A stretch of DNA of 64,000 nucleotides from an uncultured Oscillibacter sp. (lineage in GTDB: Bacteria; Bacillota; Clostridia; Oscillospirales; Oscillospiraceae), in contig NZ_CANTJS010000012.1 in assembly GCF_947654275.1 (NCBI RefSeq), positions 1 to 64,000 on the forward strand, read 5' to 3'. This document shows positions 54,725 to 63,222 of the stretch, in pieces (position 1 is the stretch's first letter; the number at the start of each line of letters is the position of its first letter). The notes beneath the pieces were generated by a model, which was not told the DNA's origin, made no database searches, and was given only the letters and a program-made list of their open reading frames with translations. A program made the translations under genes and the position numbers.

Positions 54725-55410
54725 GTGTGACGCACCACCTCGAACCGTTCCAGGATGACCTTCTTCCGAGAGCTGATGCCACCCTTCTGCCGGGCGATAT
54801 CAATCTGCTGCTCAACTGAATCCACGCCTTCCAGGTCAGACAATAGCAGTCCCCGGCGGCTGCCGCAGGAAACAATCACGCCGTACTTTTTCACGTCCAG
54901 CTGGTCTGGGGAGGCAATCGGTTCCGGCTGGCCCAGCACGTCTACGCTGTACTCCAGGCCGTTCAGCTCCGGCACGGTCACCGGCAGGAAGCGGGGGTCC
55001 CAGGAGCAGGCGGAGACGGCGTTCTGCACGATCTCCCAGGCAACGTTTTCCGTGGTCGGTCCGGTGGTGCCAATGCAGCCCCGGAGCTGGCCGTGGGCGT
55101 GGAAGGAGACAAAATCCCCGGCGACCTGCTCTGTCATCTCAGGGAGCAGATCCTCCGGCAGACGCTCCAGACGCCTTCCTGTTTTCACAAAGGTCTCCAG
55201 AGACATCCGGGCCAGCTTGACCCAGGGGTCCTGGTTGGCCTTTTTCTCTGCCAGCCGAGCCCGCTCCATGACCTCACACTGTTTTCCAAATCGGCGGTCC
55301 TCGTCCGGGCCGATGACAGTGAACGTGGCCACCCCGTAACCCACGCCGGTGACGCCCTCGTAGCTGAGGAGTTTTGATTCCACAGCCTGACCGTCCAACG
55401 CGCCAGCCAT
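54721..55410 (-). CDS. amrA: AMMECR1-domain protein (AmmeMemoRadiSam protein A)
   Basis: Up to 229 residues. The AMMECR1 domain has 'GDFVSFHAHGQLRGCIGTTGPTTENVAWEIVQNAVSACSWDPRF' (LRGCIGT signature) and 'VSCGSRRGLLLSDLEGVDSVEQQIDIARQKGG'. The first ~50 residues ('LLSYEGVTGVGYGVATF') belong to the end of the MEMO domain. The reading frame runs without shift into the MEMO frame upstream, separated only by TAG at 55437-55435. ATG 55410 is a possible restart. So this is probably the C-terminal part of one MEMO-AMMECR1 protein. Confidence 0.85.
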   Translation of the reverse strand: MAGALDGQAVESKLLSYEGVTGVGYGVATFTVIGPDEDRRFGKQCEVMERARLAEKKANQDPWVKLARMSLETFVKTGRRLERLPEDLLPEMTEQVAGDFVSFHAHGQLRGCIGTTGPTTENVAWEIVQNAVSACSWDPRFLPVTVPELNGLEYSVDVLGQPEPIASPDQLDVKKYGVIVSCGSRRGLLLSDLEGVDSVEQQIDIARQKGGISSRKKVILERFEVVRHT

Positions 55411-55434
55411 GATCTGGAAGGAACGTAGGCCGCA

Positions 55435-55437
55435 CTA
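55435..55437 (-). other. In-frame TAG splitting a MEMO-AMMECR1 frame
   Basis: The minus-strand codons read GCG GCG TAG TGC GGC. The reading frame on both sides is the same and coding similarity is continuous. A single base change from GAG (Glu) would explain it. Confidence 0.8.
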
Positions 55438-56109
55438 CGCCGCCTGCTCGCAGAGGGCCGGGTCCATGGTCAAAAAGCGCAGGAAGTCCCCGGCGGCCAT
55501 GGCCTCGGTGATCTGGCGGTCAAACTCCGGGCCCTCCGGGGCGAAGCCATAGGGGCCGTCATCTCTCAGCTTGTGGGAAAGGTTTCCGCTGGCGACGAAC
55601 ACCGCCCTGCGGCCCAGGGCATTTACAGCCTGGGCGATGCACTGTCCCAGCCGGTAGTGGTCCAGCGGGGAGAATCCGGACAGGCCGATGCGGAGAATGG
55701 GACAGTCCACTCCGGCCTCCCGCAAAAAGTATAGGGGCCCAAATGTGCCATGGTCCAGGTATGGGTCTCGCTGTCCCAGTGTCCCGGCTTGGATGCCGAC
55801 AGCTTCCCCGCAGCGGATGATCTCGCGGCGCAGCGGGGCGTCATACTCTACACGCAGTTTGGTCTGGGCCGCGCCAAAGGCGGACATACCGCCCGATGCG
55901 CTCTTGCCTGGGGAGATGTGAAAGTAGTCGGCGTACATGATCTGGTGGGGAGAGGTGATGATCAACACCTCCGGTTTCCAGGCCGCCACTTGTTTCGCGG
56001 CAGTCCGGTAGACGTCGATGGTGGCCTGGACCTCCCGCTCCCGCCCGCGTCCCACCGTGGGAATAATGAGCGGCGGGTGAGGGACGATGATTGCGCCAAG
56101 AATAGACAT
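55435..56109 (-). CDS. amrB: MEMO-like protein (AmmeMemoRadiSam protein B)
   Basis: A 224-residue MEMO-family protein (class III extradiol dioxygenase-like fold): 'IVPHPPLIIPTVGRG', 'VLIITSPHQIMYADYFHI', 'DHGTFGPLYFLREAGVDCPILRIGLSG' and 'FVASGNLSHKL' keep the His residues of the dioxygenase-type site. ATG 56109 (GAGGAA upstream) fits the family start better than 56172. Translation ends '...PALCEQAA' at a TAG; the codons beyond give 'CGLRSFQIMAGAL', the normal continuation into AMMECR1. Confidence 0.87.
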   Translation of the reverse strand: MSILGAIIVPHPPLIIPTVGRGREREVQATIDVYRTAAKQVAAWKPEVLIITSPHQIMYADYFHISPGKSASGGMSAFGAAQTKLRVEYDAPLRREIIRCGEAVGIQAGTLGQRDPYLDHGTFGPLYFLREAGVDCPILRIGLSGFSPLDHYRLGQCIAQAVNALGRRAVFVASGNLSHKLRDDGPYGFAPEGPEFDRQITEAMAAGDFLRFLTMDPALCEQAA

Positions 56110-56168
56110 ATCAGTTCCTCCCTGTCTAAATGTTTGCTGCACCAGTGTCTCCAAAGATAGAGCAGTAC

Positions 56169-56923
56169 TCACTGACGGTTCAATTCCTCTTTCAGCCGCT
56201 CAATGACTTGCGCTTTCAGATTCTCGTCCAAGGCCGCTTTCACTTGCTCAATTGCCGCGTCCCGATCCCTCGCAGCCTGCGCCGCCCAGGTCTTGAAAAC
56301 CTCCTCGCTCATATTTCCTTTCATGTACCTGGCATAGTACTTTTTATACGCTCGCTTGTAGAGCTTCCAGGTGTCCTCGTCCTGAATTTTTTCTCAAAAA
56401 CCGCCCGCGCCCCGATCTCCCGGCAGGTCTGCTCCGTCTCACCGGGAGCGATGCGCTCACAGTACATCGCCCGGTCTCCCTGCTCATGGAGAAACCAGCG
56501 CCCGCACAGCCGGCACTGCCGGGGCGCGCTGCCGCGGAGGATCGCCTTGCCCAACTCCACGAAGAGGAAGTCGTGTAGAGAGGAAAAGCTGTACCGCTCT
56601 GTCATAATTCCAATGCGGCCATCCGTTGGATGAAATGCAAAACAAACCGAACAGCCAGCCGCTTGCTCCTCCGGACAGAGAAACGCCACCGCGTCTATTT
56701 CCCGCTCTCTCACGTAGGGCTTGAGATGACTGCCGAACGTCTGAAGCTGCTGCTCCAGCTCCCGCATCAGGGGGATGCCGTCGTTGGAAACCTCCCCGAT
56801 TTCCTCTCCAATAAAAAACTCCATCACCGCGGCAGCGTATTTGAAAGGTCCCTGTTCTCCGATCCAATATTCCGTATCACCAAAGTCCACAGTCAATGGG
56901 AAAGTAAGTCTTGGAAAATTCAT
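56169..56923 (-). pseudogene. DUF6076-like protein, frameshifted in a poly-A run
   Basis: The frame from ATG 56923 ('MNFPRLTFPLTVDFGDTEYWIGEQ') contains a zinc-finger-like 'CRLCGRWFLHEQGDRAMYCERIAPGETEQTCREIG'. At 'VFEKK' (about 56390) the frame changes; a shifted frame then gives 'IQDEDTWKLYKRAYKKYYARYMKGNMSEEVFKTWAAQA...' to the stop at 56169. Six A are present where seven would keep the frame. It may be a real mutation or a sequencing error. The family name is from memory of the layout. Confidence 0.7.
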
Positions 56924-57360
56924 CAGAAGTTCTCCTCTCGCAGAATAGACGATTATTTTATTATTATACATTGGCAATACCATTTTGTTGTGTTACGATA
57001 GCCCTGCAGATAGATTGACTATATCACACAGGAAATAAATCATCAATTATTATCTGCACCTGGACAACTGAATACCCATCACCAAAGACGATACTCACCA
57101 GGGAAGCGAGGCCAAGATGCTGGAAACAGCCGAGCGCGCCAAGGTCAAAGAAAACGCCGTGGGGGTCAAACAAGACCACAGGGCAGGAACGGGTATGGTG
57201 CATGGCCAAGCGAAATCACAGGACAATCGGTGCAAAAAGGCCGCCGAACTGCTGCAACAGCTCAGCGGCCCGCCGCGTTTCGGAAAACACAACTTGATCT
57301 GATAACAGTCTAACAGAGCGGCCTCCGAAACGCAAGAAAATTTTTGAAGGAGGTACTGCA
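56924..57360. other. Intergenic start of the second mobile element
   Basis: No clear gene. An open frame at 57117-57302 (61 codons, ending 'CKKAAELLQQLSGPPRFGKHNLI') has only a weak GCGAGG before its ATG and resembles nothing I know. Confidence 0.4.
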
Positions 57361-57576
57361 ATGAAAATGTCAAATTGCAAGAGTTACGATGACCTGCCCC
57401 TGTTCCTTAATGCAAGTATGGTATCGCAGGTGCTGGGTGTTTCGCCGTCCAGCGGTTACGAGCTAATGCATACGTCCGGCTTCCCAGTGCTGAGAGTCGG
57501 CAGCCGCATGGTGGTTCCCAAGGAGAAGTTCATCCAGTGGGTGGAGCAGAACACAGCTGGAGGGACGCAGCAATGA
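57361..57576 (+). CDS. Excisionase-type helix-turn-helix protein (second element)
   Basis: A 71-residue protein: 'LFLNASMVSQVLGVSPSSGYELMHTSGFPVLRVGSRMVVPKEKFIQWV', the same MerR-like excisionase fold as the protein at 23485, with the same 'KSYDDLP' start. AAGGAGG precedes the ATG. Here it lies far from the integrase and next to a replication/HTH gene, so it may act as a transcription regulator of the element. Confidence 0.8.
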   Translation: MKMSNCKSYDDLPLFLNASMVSQVLGVSPSSGYELMHTSGFPVLRVGSRMVVPKEKFIQWVEQNTAGGTQQ

Positions 57577-58319
57577 GGCGGCGTGCAATGCCTATCAGCT
57601 GGCCCCGCCGTGACCCGCGGCACTACCGATTCGCTATGCCCAATTTGGTGTGGGAATACAAACTCAAGCCAATTGAGTTCCTGATTTTTTCCTACCTCTG
57701 CTATTGCAACTCCACCAGTACGCTCACTCCGGAGACAATCGCAACAGGCGTATACATGACAGCGATCACAGTGAAAAAGTATCTGAACAGCCTGGTCGCT
57801 AAAAAACTCGTCAGCGAAGATGGTATTCCTGTGTTCAAGTGCGAGAACGCGAATTTTTTCACTCTGCCCAACGAGGTCTTCCTGCTACGGCTTCCACCCT
57901 CTGCGTTTATGGTCTACGCCTACCTGCTGCTAATCGAGGACCGGCGGACGCACACCTGTCACCCCAGTTACAACACCATCGCCGCCGCAACAGATCTGAC
58001 AAAGAACACTGCGATGAAAAGTGTCAACACGCTGTTGGAAACGGGACTCATCACTGTGGAGTCCAGCAGCTATTTTGACAAGCACGGGATGAAGTGGAAA
58101 GGCAACAACCTCTACACAATCCTTCCGGTGAGGCTGGCGGCAGATGCGTTTCACCAACGGCAGCTTCATCGGCTGGAGCTGGAGGCAGAGTGCAGACGCG
58201 TTCTCCAATGGCAAAAGGAATACGACCGCCGTCGCTCCAGAGATGCCTTGTGTGCCCCGATCCCCGCTCTAGCAGCAACTGACCCGTCCCAACAGTGCAA
58301 ACCGTTGTGCGCCTGTTGA
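57573..58319 (+). CDS. Helix-turn-helix replication-initiator-like protein
   Basis: A 248-residue protein overlapping the previous stop (ATGA). A winged-helix pair is suggested by 'LKPIEFLIFSYLCYCNSTSTLTPETIATGVYMTAITVKKYLNSLVAKKLV' and 'HPSYNTIAAATDLTKNTAMKSVNTLLETGLITVE'. This resembles the N-terminal domain of RepA/DnaD-like initiators and the helix_turn_helix_36 group on clostridial elements. The C terminus is basic and Arg-rich. It probably binds the element's origin or operator. Confidence 0.7.
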   Translation: MRRRAMPISWPRRDPRHYRFAMPNLVWEYKLKPIEFLIFSYLCYCNSTSTLTPETIATGVYMTAITVKKYLNSLVAKKLVSEDGIPVFKCENANFFTLPNEVFLLRLPPSAFMVYAYLLLIEDRRTHTCHPSYNTIAAATDLTKNTAMKSVNTLLETGLITVESSSYFDKHGMKWKGNNLYTILPVRLAADAFHQRQLHRLELEAECRRVLQWQKEYDRRRSRDALCAPIPALAATDPSQQCKPLCAC

Positions 58320-58463
58320 GAGGCGCAAGGCAAGGGACGGAGGAGAGCAGGATAAAAGCGTGCCGCCTTGTTGGCGCCCCGCTGGCCACTTCTGCCCGCA
58401 GTGCGGGCGGTTTACGGGGAACGGGGGTGGGGTCACAACCAGAGGAGAAAATGATTATTGAGG

Positions 58464-58519
58464 TCGCCCAAAGACGTGATCCGCCTGCGGTAAGGTTTTC
58501 GGATGATGTCTTTGGGCGA
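58464..58519 (+). other. 12-bp inverted repeat before the mobilisation genes (oriT-like)
   Basis: TCGCCCAAAGAC (58464-58475) pairs perfectly with GTCTTTGGGCGA (58508-58519), with an inner ATCCG/CGGAT. It is 17 bp before the RHH accessory gene, the usual place of an oriT or of an operator bound by the RHH protein. A terminator is also possible (AAAAAGG follows, no T run). Confidence 0.5.
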
Positions 58520-58535
58520 AAAAGGAGCGCTTTTA

Positions 58536-58967
58536 ATGGATAGCAAGAATGAGAACCGATTTCCGCTGCGGCTGGACGATGTGACCCGTTGGAAAATTGA
58601 GAGCTGGTACAAGAAGGATGACTGTCAGAGCCGGAACGAGTTCGTGGTTAAAGCGGTGAACTTTTATGCGGACTATCTGGCGGGACAGGTGAATGGCGTT
58701 CTCCCCGTGGCCATCCAGTCCACTATCGACGGAAGGTTGGGGATGTTTGAGGATCGGCTGGCTCAACTCCTCTACAAGCTGGCGGTGGAGACGGACATGG
58801 GGATCAGCGCTGTTCTGGACTGCATCCAGTTGAACGCTGATTACCTGCGGAAGCTACGTGCAAATAGCGTGAAGAATGTGAAAGCCACCAATGGTCTGTT
58901 GACCTTCGAGCAGAAGGTGAGAGATCTGGACAATGGCGCAGAAGGTGATGACCGGTGGCAAGACTAA
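58536..58967 (+). CDS. Ribbon-helix-helix mobilisation accessory protein (MobC-like)
   Basis: A 143-residue protein. The N-terminal part 'NRFPLRLDDVTRWKIESWYKKDDCQSRNEFVVKAVNFYADYL' fits a ribbon-helix-helix. The rest is helical ('RLAQLLYKLAVETDMGISAVLDCIQLNADYLRKLR'). It overlaps the relaxase start by 13 bp, so the two are coupled. Such proteins bind oriT and help the relaxase. ATG 58536 has AAAGGAG. Confidence 0.75.
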   Translation: MDSKNENRFPLRLDDVTRWKIESWYKKDDCQSRNEFVVKAVNFYADYLAGQVNGVLPVAIQSTIDGRLGMFEDRLAQLLYKLAVETDMGISAVLDCIQLNADYLRKLRANSVKNVKATNGLLTFEQKVRDLDNGAEGDDRWQD

Positions 58968-60703
58968 TCGTCAAGAGTCCCTATGTCACGGGCGGCGCTG
59001 GTGGTAGCGGCGGGCCGGCAGGTTACCTGAAGTACATCGGAACCCGGGAAGGCGTTGAACTGTTGCCCTCCGGCTACATGGAGTACATGGCAGAGCGCCC
59101 ACGGTCCCATGGACTGTTCGGCGATGAGGATGCTGTGGATATGGGCGAGGCTATGAAAGAGTTGAATGAGTATCACGGCAACATCTGGACACACGTCATC
59201 TCCCTCAAACGGGAGGATGCTGAGCGGTTGGGATACGATCACGCTCCGCAATGGCGAAACCTGATCCGTGCTCACCGCAACGATATCGCCGCGGCTATGA
59301 ATATCCCGCCCGGTGACTTTCGCTGGTACGCCGCTTTCCATGACGAGGGCGACCATCCCCATATCCACATGATGGCGTGGTCGGCGAAGCCGGGACAGAC
59401 GTATCTCTCCAAAGATGGCATCCGCAAAATTAAGTCTACATTGACAAACGACATTTTCAAACAGGAACTGCTCCACACCTACGAGCAGAAGTCCTCCTCC
59501 AGGGATGAGTTGGTGCGCAGGGCCAGAGAGGAAATGAAAACTCTGGCACAGGAGATGCAGACCAGCCTTGGCAGCCATCCGGAGGTGGAGTCTCTGATGA
59601 TGACGCTGGCCTCCCAGTTAGAGATGGTCAAAGGTAAAAAAAACTACGGCTACCTTCCCAAAGCAGTGAAGAAAACGGTGGATGAGATTGTTGAGCGGAT
59701 GGAACAACTGCCCATCATCAGTGAGTGCTATCAGACGTGGTGGGAGTTCCAGTGCCAGATAGAAGATTTTTATTCCGAAAAGAAGCGTCAGCGTCCGCCG
59801 TTGTCTCAGCAGAAGGAGTTTCGCCCCATCAAGAATGCGGTCGTCCAGGAAGCGGAGAGCATCCGCATGTGCAAAGTCACTTTTGAAGATGAGAGGATGG
59901 AGGAAGGCATAGAGCTCTCCAATCTGTCATACGACTGCTGGGAGCTGTGGATAGTCACGCAAGACGACACCGCTACGATGGCGGACAGAGATGAGGCGAC
60001 GGCACAGCTTATCGGTATAGCTGAAAGTGGTAACCCTGACGCGCAGTACCTCACCGGCAGACTTTACCAGGACGGTCCGGTGCTGATCCCGGACAGCGTG
60101 GAAGCCCAATACTGGTTCGATCAGTCAGCCCAACAGGGTCATGTACCAGCGCAGTATGCTCTTGGGCAGCTGTACCTCACGGATGATCCAGAAGTGCATG
60201 ACACCAATTTGGGAATCCAGTGGCTGGAGTATGCCGCCCACAACGGGAGCGATCGCGCGGCCTACCGATTGGGCAAAGAGTATCTCAAAGGCAAAATCGT
60301 CGGACAGAACACCGACAAAGCGGTGGAGCACCTCACCCAGTCCGCTGAGGCCGGAAACCAGTATGCCCAATACGCTCTCGGCAAACTGTATCTGGATAGA
60401 CAGGATCGTGAGCAGGCCCACTATTGGTTTACCCAGTCCGCCGCCCAGGGCAACGAGTACGCTCAGTTCTTCCTGGATCGCTGGGACAACCTGAAACCTC
60501 CCACAGTGATGCTGTCCGTCACGCGGCTGCTGCACCACATGAGCCGCATTTTTCAAGATCAAGCTCCAGCCCCGTCTGTTCCTGGCGGTGTCCGCATTGA
60601 CCGCAAACGTCTACAGCAGCTCCGAGAAAAGAAAATCGCTATGGGCCACAAGCCGGACGATCACGAGGAGCAATCCCAGGGACAGTCAATGACGATGGGA
60701 TAA
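58955..60703 (+). CDS. MobP-type relaxase with C-terminal Sel1 repeats
   Basis: A 582-residue protein with GTG start. The relaxase part (about 1-300) has 'YLKYIGTREGVELLPSGYMEYMAERPRSHGLFG', 'IWTHVISLKREDAERLGYD' and the metal-binding HUH-type 'FHDEGDHPHIHMMAW' (about residues 129-143). From about 350 to 510 come four to five Sel1/TPR-like repeats ('AQYLTGRLYQDGP...AQYWFDQSAQQGHVPAQYALGQLYL...'). The end is basic and Gln-rich. The relaxase nicks and pilots DNA; the repeats could bind a host partner. Confidence 0.85.
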   Translation: MARLIVKSPYVTGGAGGSGGPAGYLKYIGTREGVELLPSGYMEYMAERPRSHGLFGDEDAVDMGEAMKELNEYHGNIWTHVISLKREDAERLGYDHAPQWRNLIRAHRNDIAAAMNIPPGDFRWYAAFHDEGDHPHIHMMAWSAKPGQTYLSKDGIRKIKSTLTNDIFKQELLHTYEQKSSSRDELVRRAREEMKTLAQEMQTSLGSHPEVESLMMTLASQLEMVKGKKNYGYLPKAVKKTVDEIVERMEQLPIISECYQTWWEFQCQIEDFYSEKKRQRPPLSQQKEFRPIKNAVVQEAESIRMCKVTFEDERMEEGIELSNLSYDCWELWIVTQDDTATMADRDEATAQLIGIAESGNPDAQYLTGRLYQDGPVLIPDSVEAQYWFDQSAQQGHVPAQYALGQLYLTDDPEVHDTNLGIQWLEYAAHNGSDRAAYRLGKEYLKGKIVGQNTDKAVEHLTQSAEAGNQYAQYALGKLYLDRQDREQAHYWFTQSAAQGNEYAQFFLDRWDNLKPPTVMLSVTRLLHHMSRIFQDQAPAPSVPGGVRIDRKRLQQLREKKIAMGHKPDDHEEQSQGQSMTMG

Positions 60704-60859
60704 TCAGATGCGGTTGCCGATTGCGACACTGTCTGCAAAGAAAACGAACCGGCACGATTTGAAGGCTAAATGATAACAGTTTGATAACTCTGCCTCCGGC
60801 CACTGGCTATTGACCAGCGCCGCTGGTATTATGTGTGGCTTGAAAGGAGGGCGGAGAAA

Positions 60860-61153
60860 ATGCGAAAGATTTTGGAAGATCTGTACTTCGGCAATATCGT
60901 GCCCTATGAAAAGCGAATCGCCGCCGGTTCAGAGCTGCGGCATCTGGTGAAACGTGCCGCCGACTGTGAGGCCCGGCTTGCGGAACAGCTCAACGATAGG
61001 GGGAAGCAGACACTCGATACCCTCATCGGCACACAACACGAAATCGACAGCACCATGGCAAGGGAATATTTCATCCTGGGCTTCCGTCTGGGCGTCAGGT
61101 TGATGGCAGAGTGCATGGACGAGGATGACGGAGAACTGACCGACAGGGGGTGA
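60860..61153 (+). CDS. Small element protein (DUF6809-like)
   Basis: A 97-residue helical protein: 'MRKILEDLYFGNIVPYEKRIAAGSELRHLVKRAADCEARLAEQLNDRGKQTLDTLI...REYFILGFRLGVRLMAECM'. The start motif 'ILEDLYFGNIxP' is common to small proteins of clostridial elements (DUF6809). Function unknown. GGAGG and GCGGAG precede the ATG. It lies just before the integrase. Confidence 0.75.
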   Translation: MRKILEDLYFGNIVPYEKRIAAGSELRHLVKRAADCEARLAEQLNDRGKQTLDTLIGTQHEIDSTMAREYFILGFRLGVRLMAECMDEDDGELTDRG

Positions 61154-61157
61154 GACA

Positions 61158-61598
61158 ATGGCAAAGCGCAGACCGTCCGGAGACGGCATGGTACGCAAAC
61201 GTGACGATGGCCGCTGGGAGGGCCGCATCGTGGTAGAGCATAAGAAAAATGGAGATTCCATTTTCCGCTATCTCTACGCCGACACACAAAAAGAACTGAC
61301 CGCAAAGCTCCGCCAGAGCATCGACGCTTACCAGGGCGTGGAGCTGACGGAGCAGAGCAGGATGAGCCTTTCCGGGTGGCTGGATCAATGGCTGGACCGG
61401 CGCATGGCCGGGACCGTCCGTAGCGATACGTTGGATGGGTACCGGCGGGATTTGGACAACCATGTCAAGCCCCACCTGGGGCAGAAGCAGCTGACGAAAA
61501 TCACGCCTGCTGATTTGAAAGATCTGTACGCCCATCTCCTGGAGCATGGCCGCATCTCCAGGGGCCGGGGCGATGGCGGCGGTGACAGGCCCGTATAA
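61158..61598 (+). pseudogene. Tyrosine integrase truncated before the catalytic domain
   Basis: The first ~130 residues are a normal integrase: arm-binding 'GMVRKRDDGRWEGRIVVEHKKNGDSIFRYLYADTQKELTAKL' and core-binding 'SGWLDQWLDRRMAGTVRSDTLDGYRRDLDNHVKPHLGQKQLTKITPADLKDLYAHLLEHG'. Then similarity stops and the frame ends after 'RISRGRGDGGGDRPV'. The R-HxxR-Y catalytic half is missing; the CRISPR array begins 17 bp later. The remaining protein could still bind DNA but not recombine. Confidence 0.88.
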
Positions 61599-61615
61599 TT
61601 CGAGCAATTTTCAAC

Positions 61616-63089
61616 GTCGCTCCCCTCGCGGGGAGCGTGGATTGAAATACTCTCTCAGAGTCCCACTCTCCCCAGCAAAAAGGTCGCTCCCCTCGCGGGG
61701 AGCGTGGATTGAAATCACGCTGGATGTGGCGGTGGTCAGGCTGCCCACAGTCGCTCCCCTCGCGGGGAGCGTGGATTGAAATTGCTTATCCGTCAGCCTT
61801 GCTGCCATACCACCACGTCGCTCCCCTCGCGGGGAGCGTGGATTGAAATTTCCTGAGCTTCTTCACGGCAGGCGGGCGGCAGGTCGCTCCCCTCGCGGGG
61901 AGCGTGGATTGAAATAAAATGGTCGCACTGTCCAGTTCCGCAGCGGCCGTCGCTCCCCTCGCGGGGAGCGTGGATTGAAATGTCTACATCAAGAGGAACA
62001 CGGGACAGGAGGCGCGTCGCTCCCCTCGCGGGGAGCGTGGATTGAAATCATGGAGAATGGTCTCGATTGCCTGAGCAACATGTCGCTCCCCTCGCGGGGA
62101 GCGTGGATTGAAATATATATCATCAATTTAATAATATATAACTCTTAGTCGCTCCCCTCGCGGGGAGCGTGGATTGAAATCGAGAATGACCCGGGAGGAG
62201 CGGGAAGAACGACGGTCGCTCCCCTCGCGGGGAGCGTGGATTGAAATGCGGAGGACATCCCCCTGGAGATTGCCGCCAACGAGTCGCTCCCCTCGCGGGG
62301 AGCGTGGATTGAAATACGGCCCGGACGCCCGCCGCCCGGGCCCATCTGGTCGCTCTCCTCACGGGGAGCGTGGATTGAAATTGGAATGTGGCGATATTGA
62401 GCAAAAAATAGAGGAGTCGCTCCCCCTCGCGGGGAGCGTGGATTGAAATTGAACAAGCCGGATGTAGCCCTGAAAAGCGACCTGTCGCTCCCCTCACGGG
62501 GAGCGTGGATTGAAAAAGCTCAACAGTACGAGCTTTACGGATCTTCTCGGTCGCTCTCCTCACAGGGAGCGTGGATTGAAATCCCGGAGTGGAGGTCGTA
62601 AACACCAACGCCAAGGTCGCTCCCCTCACGGGGAGCGTGGATTGAAATTCGGCACGGCGGAGATTGACGTGGAGGGCATCGGTCGCTCCCCTCACGGGGA
62701 GCGTGGATTGAAATCCGCAACGGGCCACCTGTTTGCTCTTGCCATATGTCGCTCCCCTCACGGGGAGCGTGGATTGAAATAGCAACTTCTTTCCTCTGGA
62801 AAACTCAATCAACAGGTCGCTCCCCTCACGGGGAGCGTGGATTGAAATCGGGACGGACGCTGCGTGACAGAGCACGGCCTGGTCGCTCCCCTCACGGGGA
62901 GCGTGGATTGAAACAGGCTCGAAAGGCGGCAATGGCGGCAACGGCGGGTCGCTCCCCTCACGGGGAGCGTGGATTGAAATTGCTGGGCGCGGACCTGCTC
63001 CGTCCGCTCCATGGTCGCTCCCCCCCGCGGGGAGCGTGGATTGAAATATTGTCCATGTGTTATTTGTTTGATGGAGCGCAGATTGAAAT
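61616..63089 (+). CRISPR. Orphan CRISPR array, I-C-like repeats, 22 repeats plus one partial
   Basis: The 33-bp repeat runs GTCGCTCCCCTCGCGGG to AGCGTGGATTGAAAT, palindromic in CTCCCC/GGGGAG, as in subtype I-C. Repeats start at 61616, 61683, 61750, 61817, 61883, 61949, 62016, 62082, 62148, 62215, 62283, 62349, 62416, 62484, 62550, 62616, 62682, 62748, 62816, 62882, 62948 and 63014; a 5'-truncated one lies at 63073-63089. Spacers are 33-35 bp. Repeats from 62484 on (except the last) carry CTCAC instead of CTCGC, and end variants lie on the right, so the trailer is right and the leader end left. No cas genes are in the window. Confidence 0.98.
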
Positions 63090-63222
63090 TTGAACGATAC
63101 ATTCAGGGTAAGACTCGGAAAATGCTTGCGAAATAGATCCAAGTCTTTATATCACTTGGCTTTATCGCTGCTTTTGCAATGCATTTCCAAACGGACAGAA
63201 TGTAGTAAGTGGGTTGCTGACA

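Noticed and set aside
57117-57302. 61-codon frame before the excisionase-like gene
   Set aside because: Weak ribosome site and no recognisable features; listed only within the intergenic note.
62123-63142. Long frames through the CRISPR array with repeated 'ISIHAPREGSD' or 'FQSTLPVRGAT'
   Set aside because: They are the repeats translated; spacing follows repeats and spacers, not a protein.
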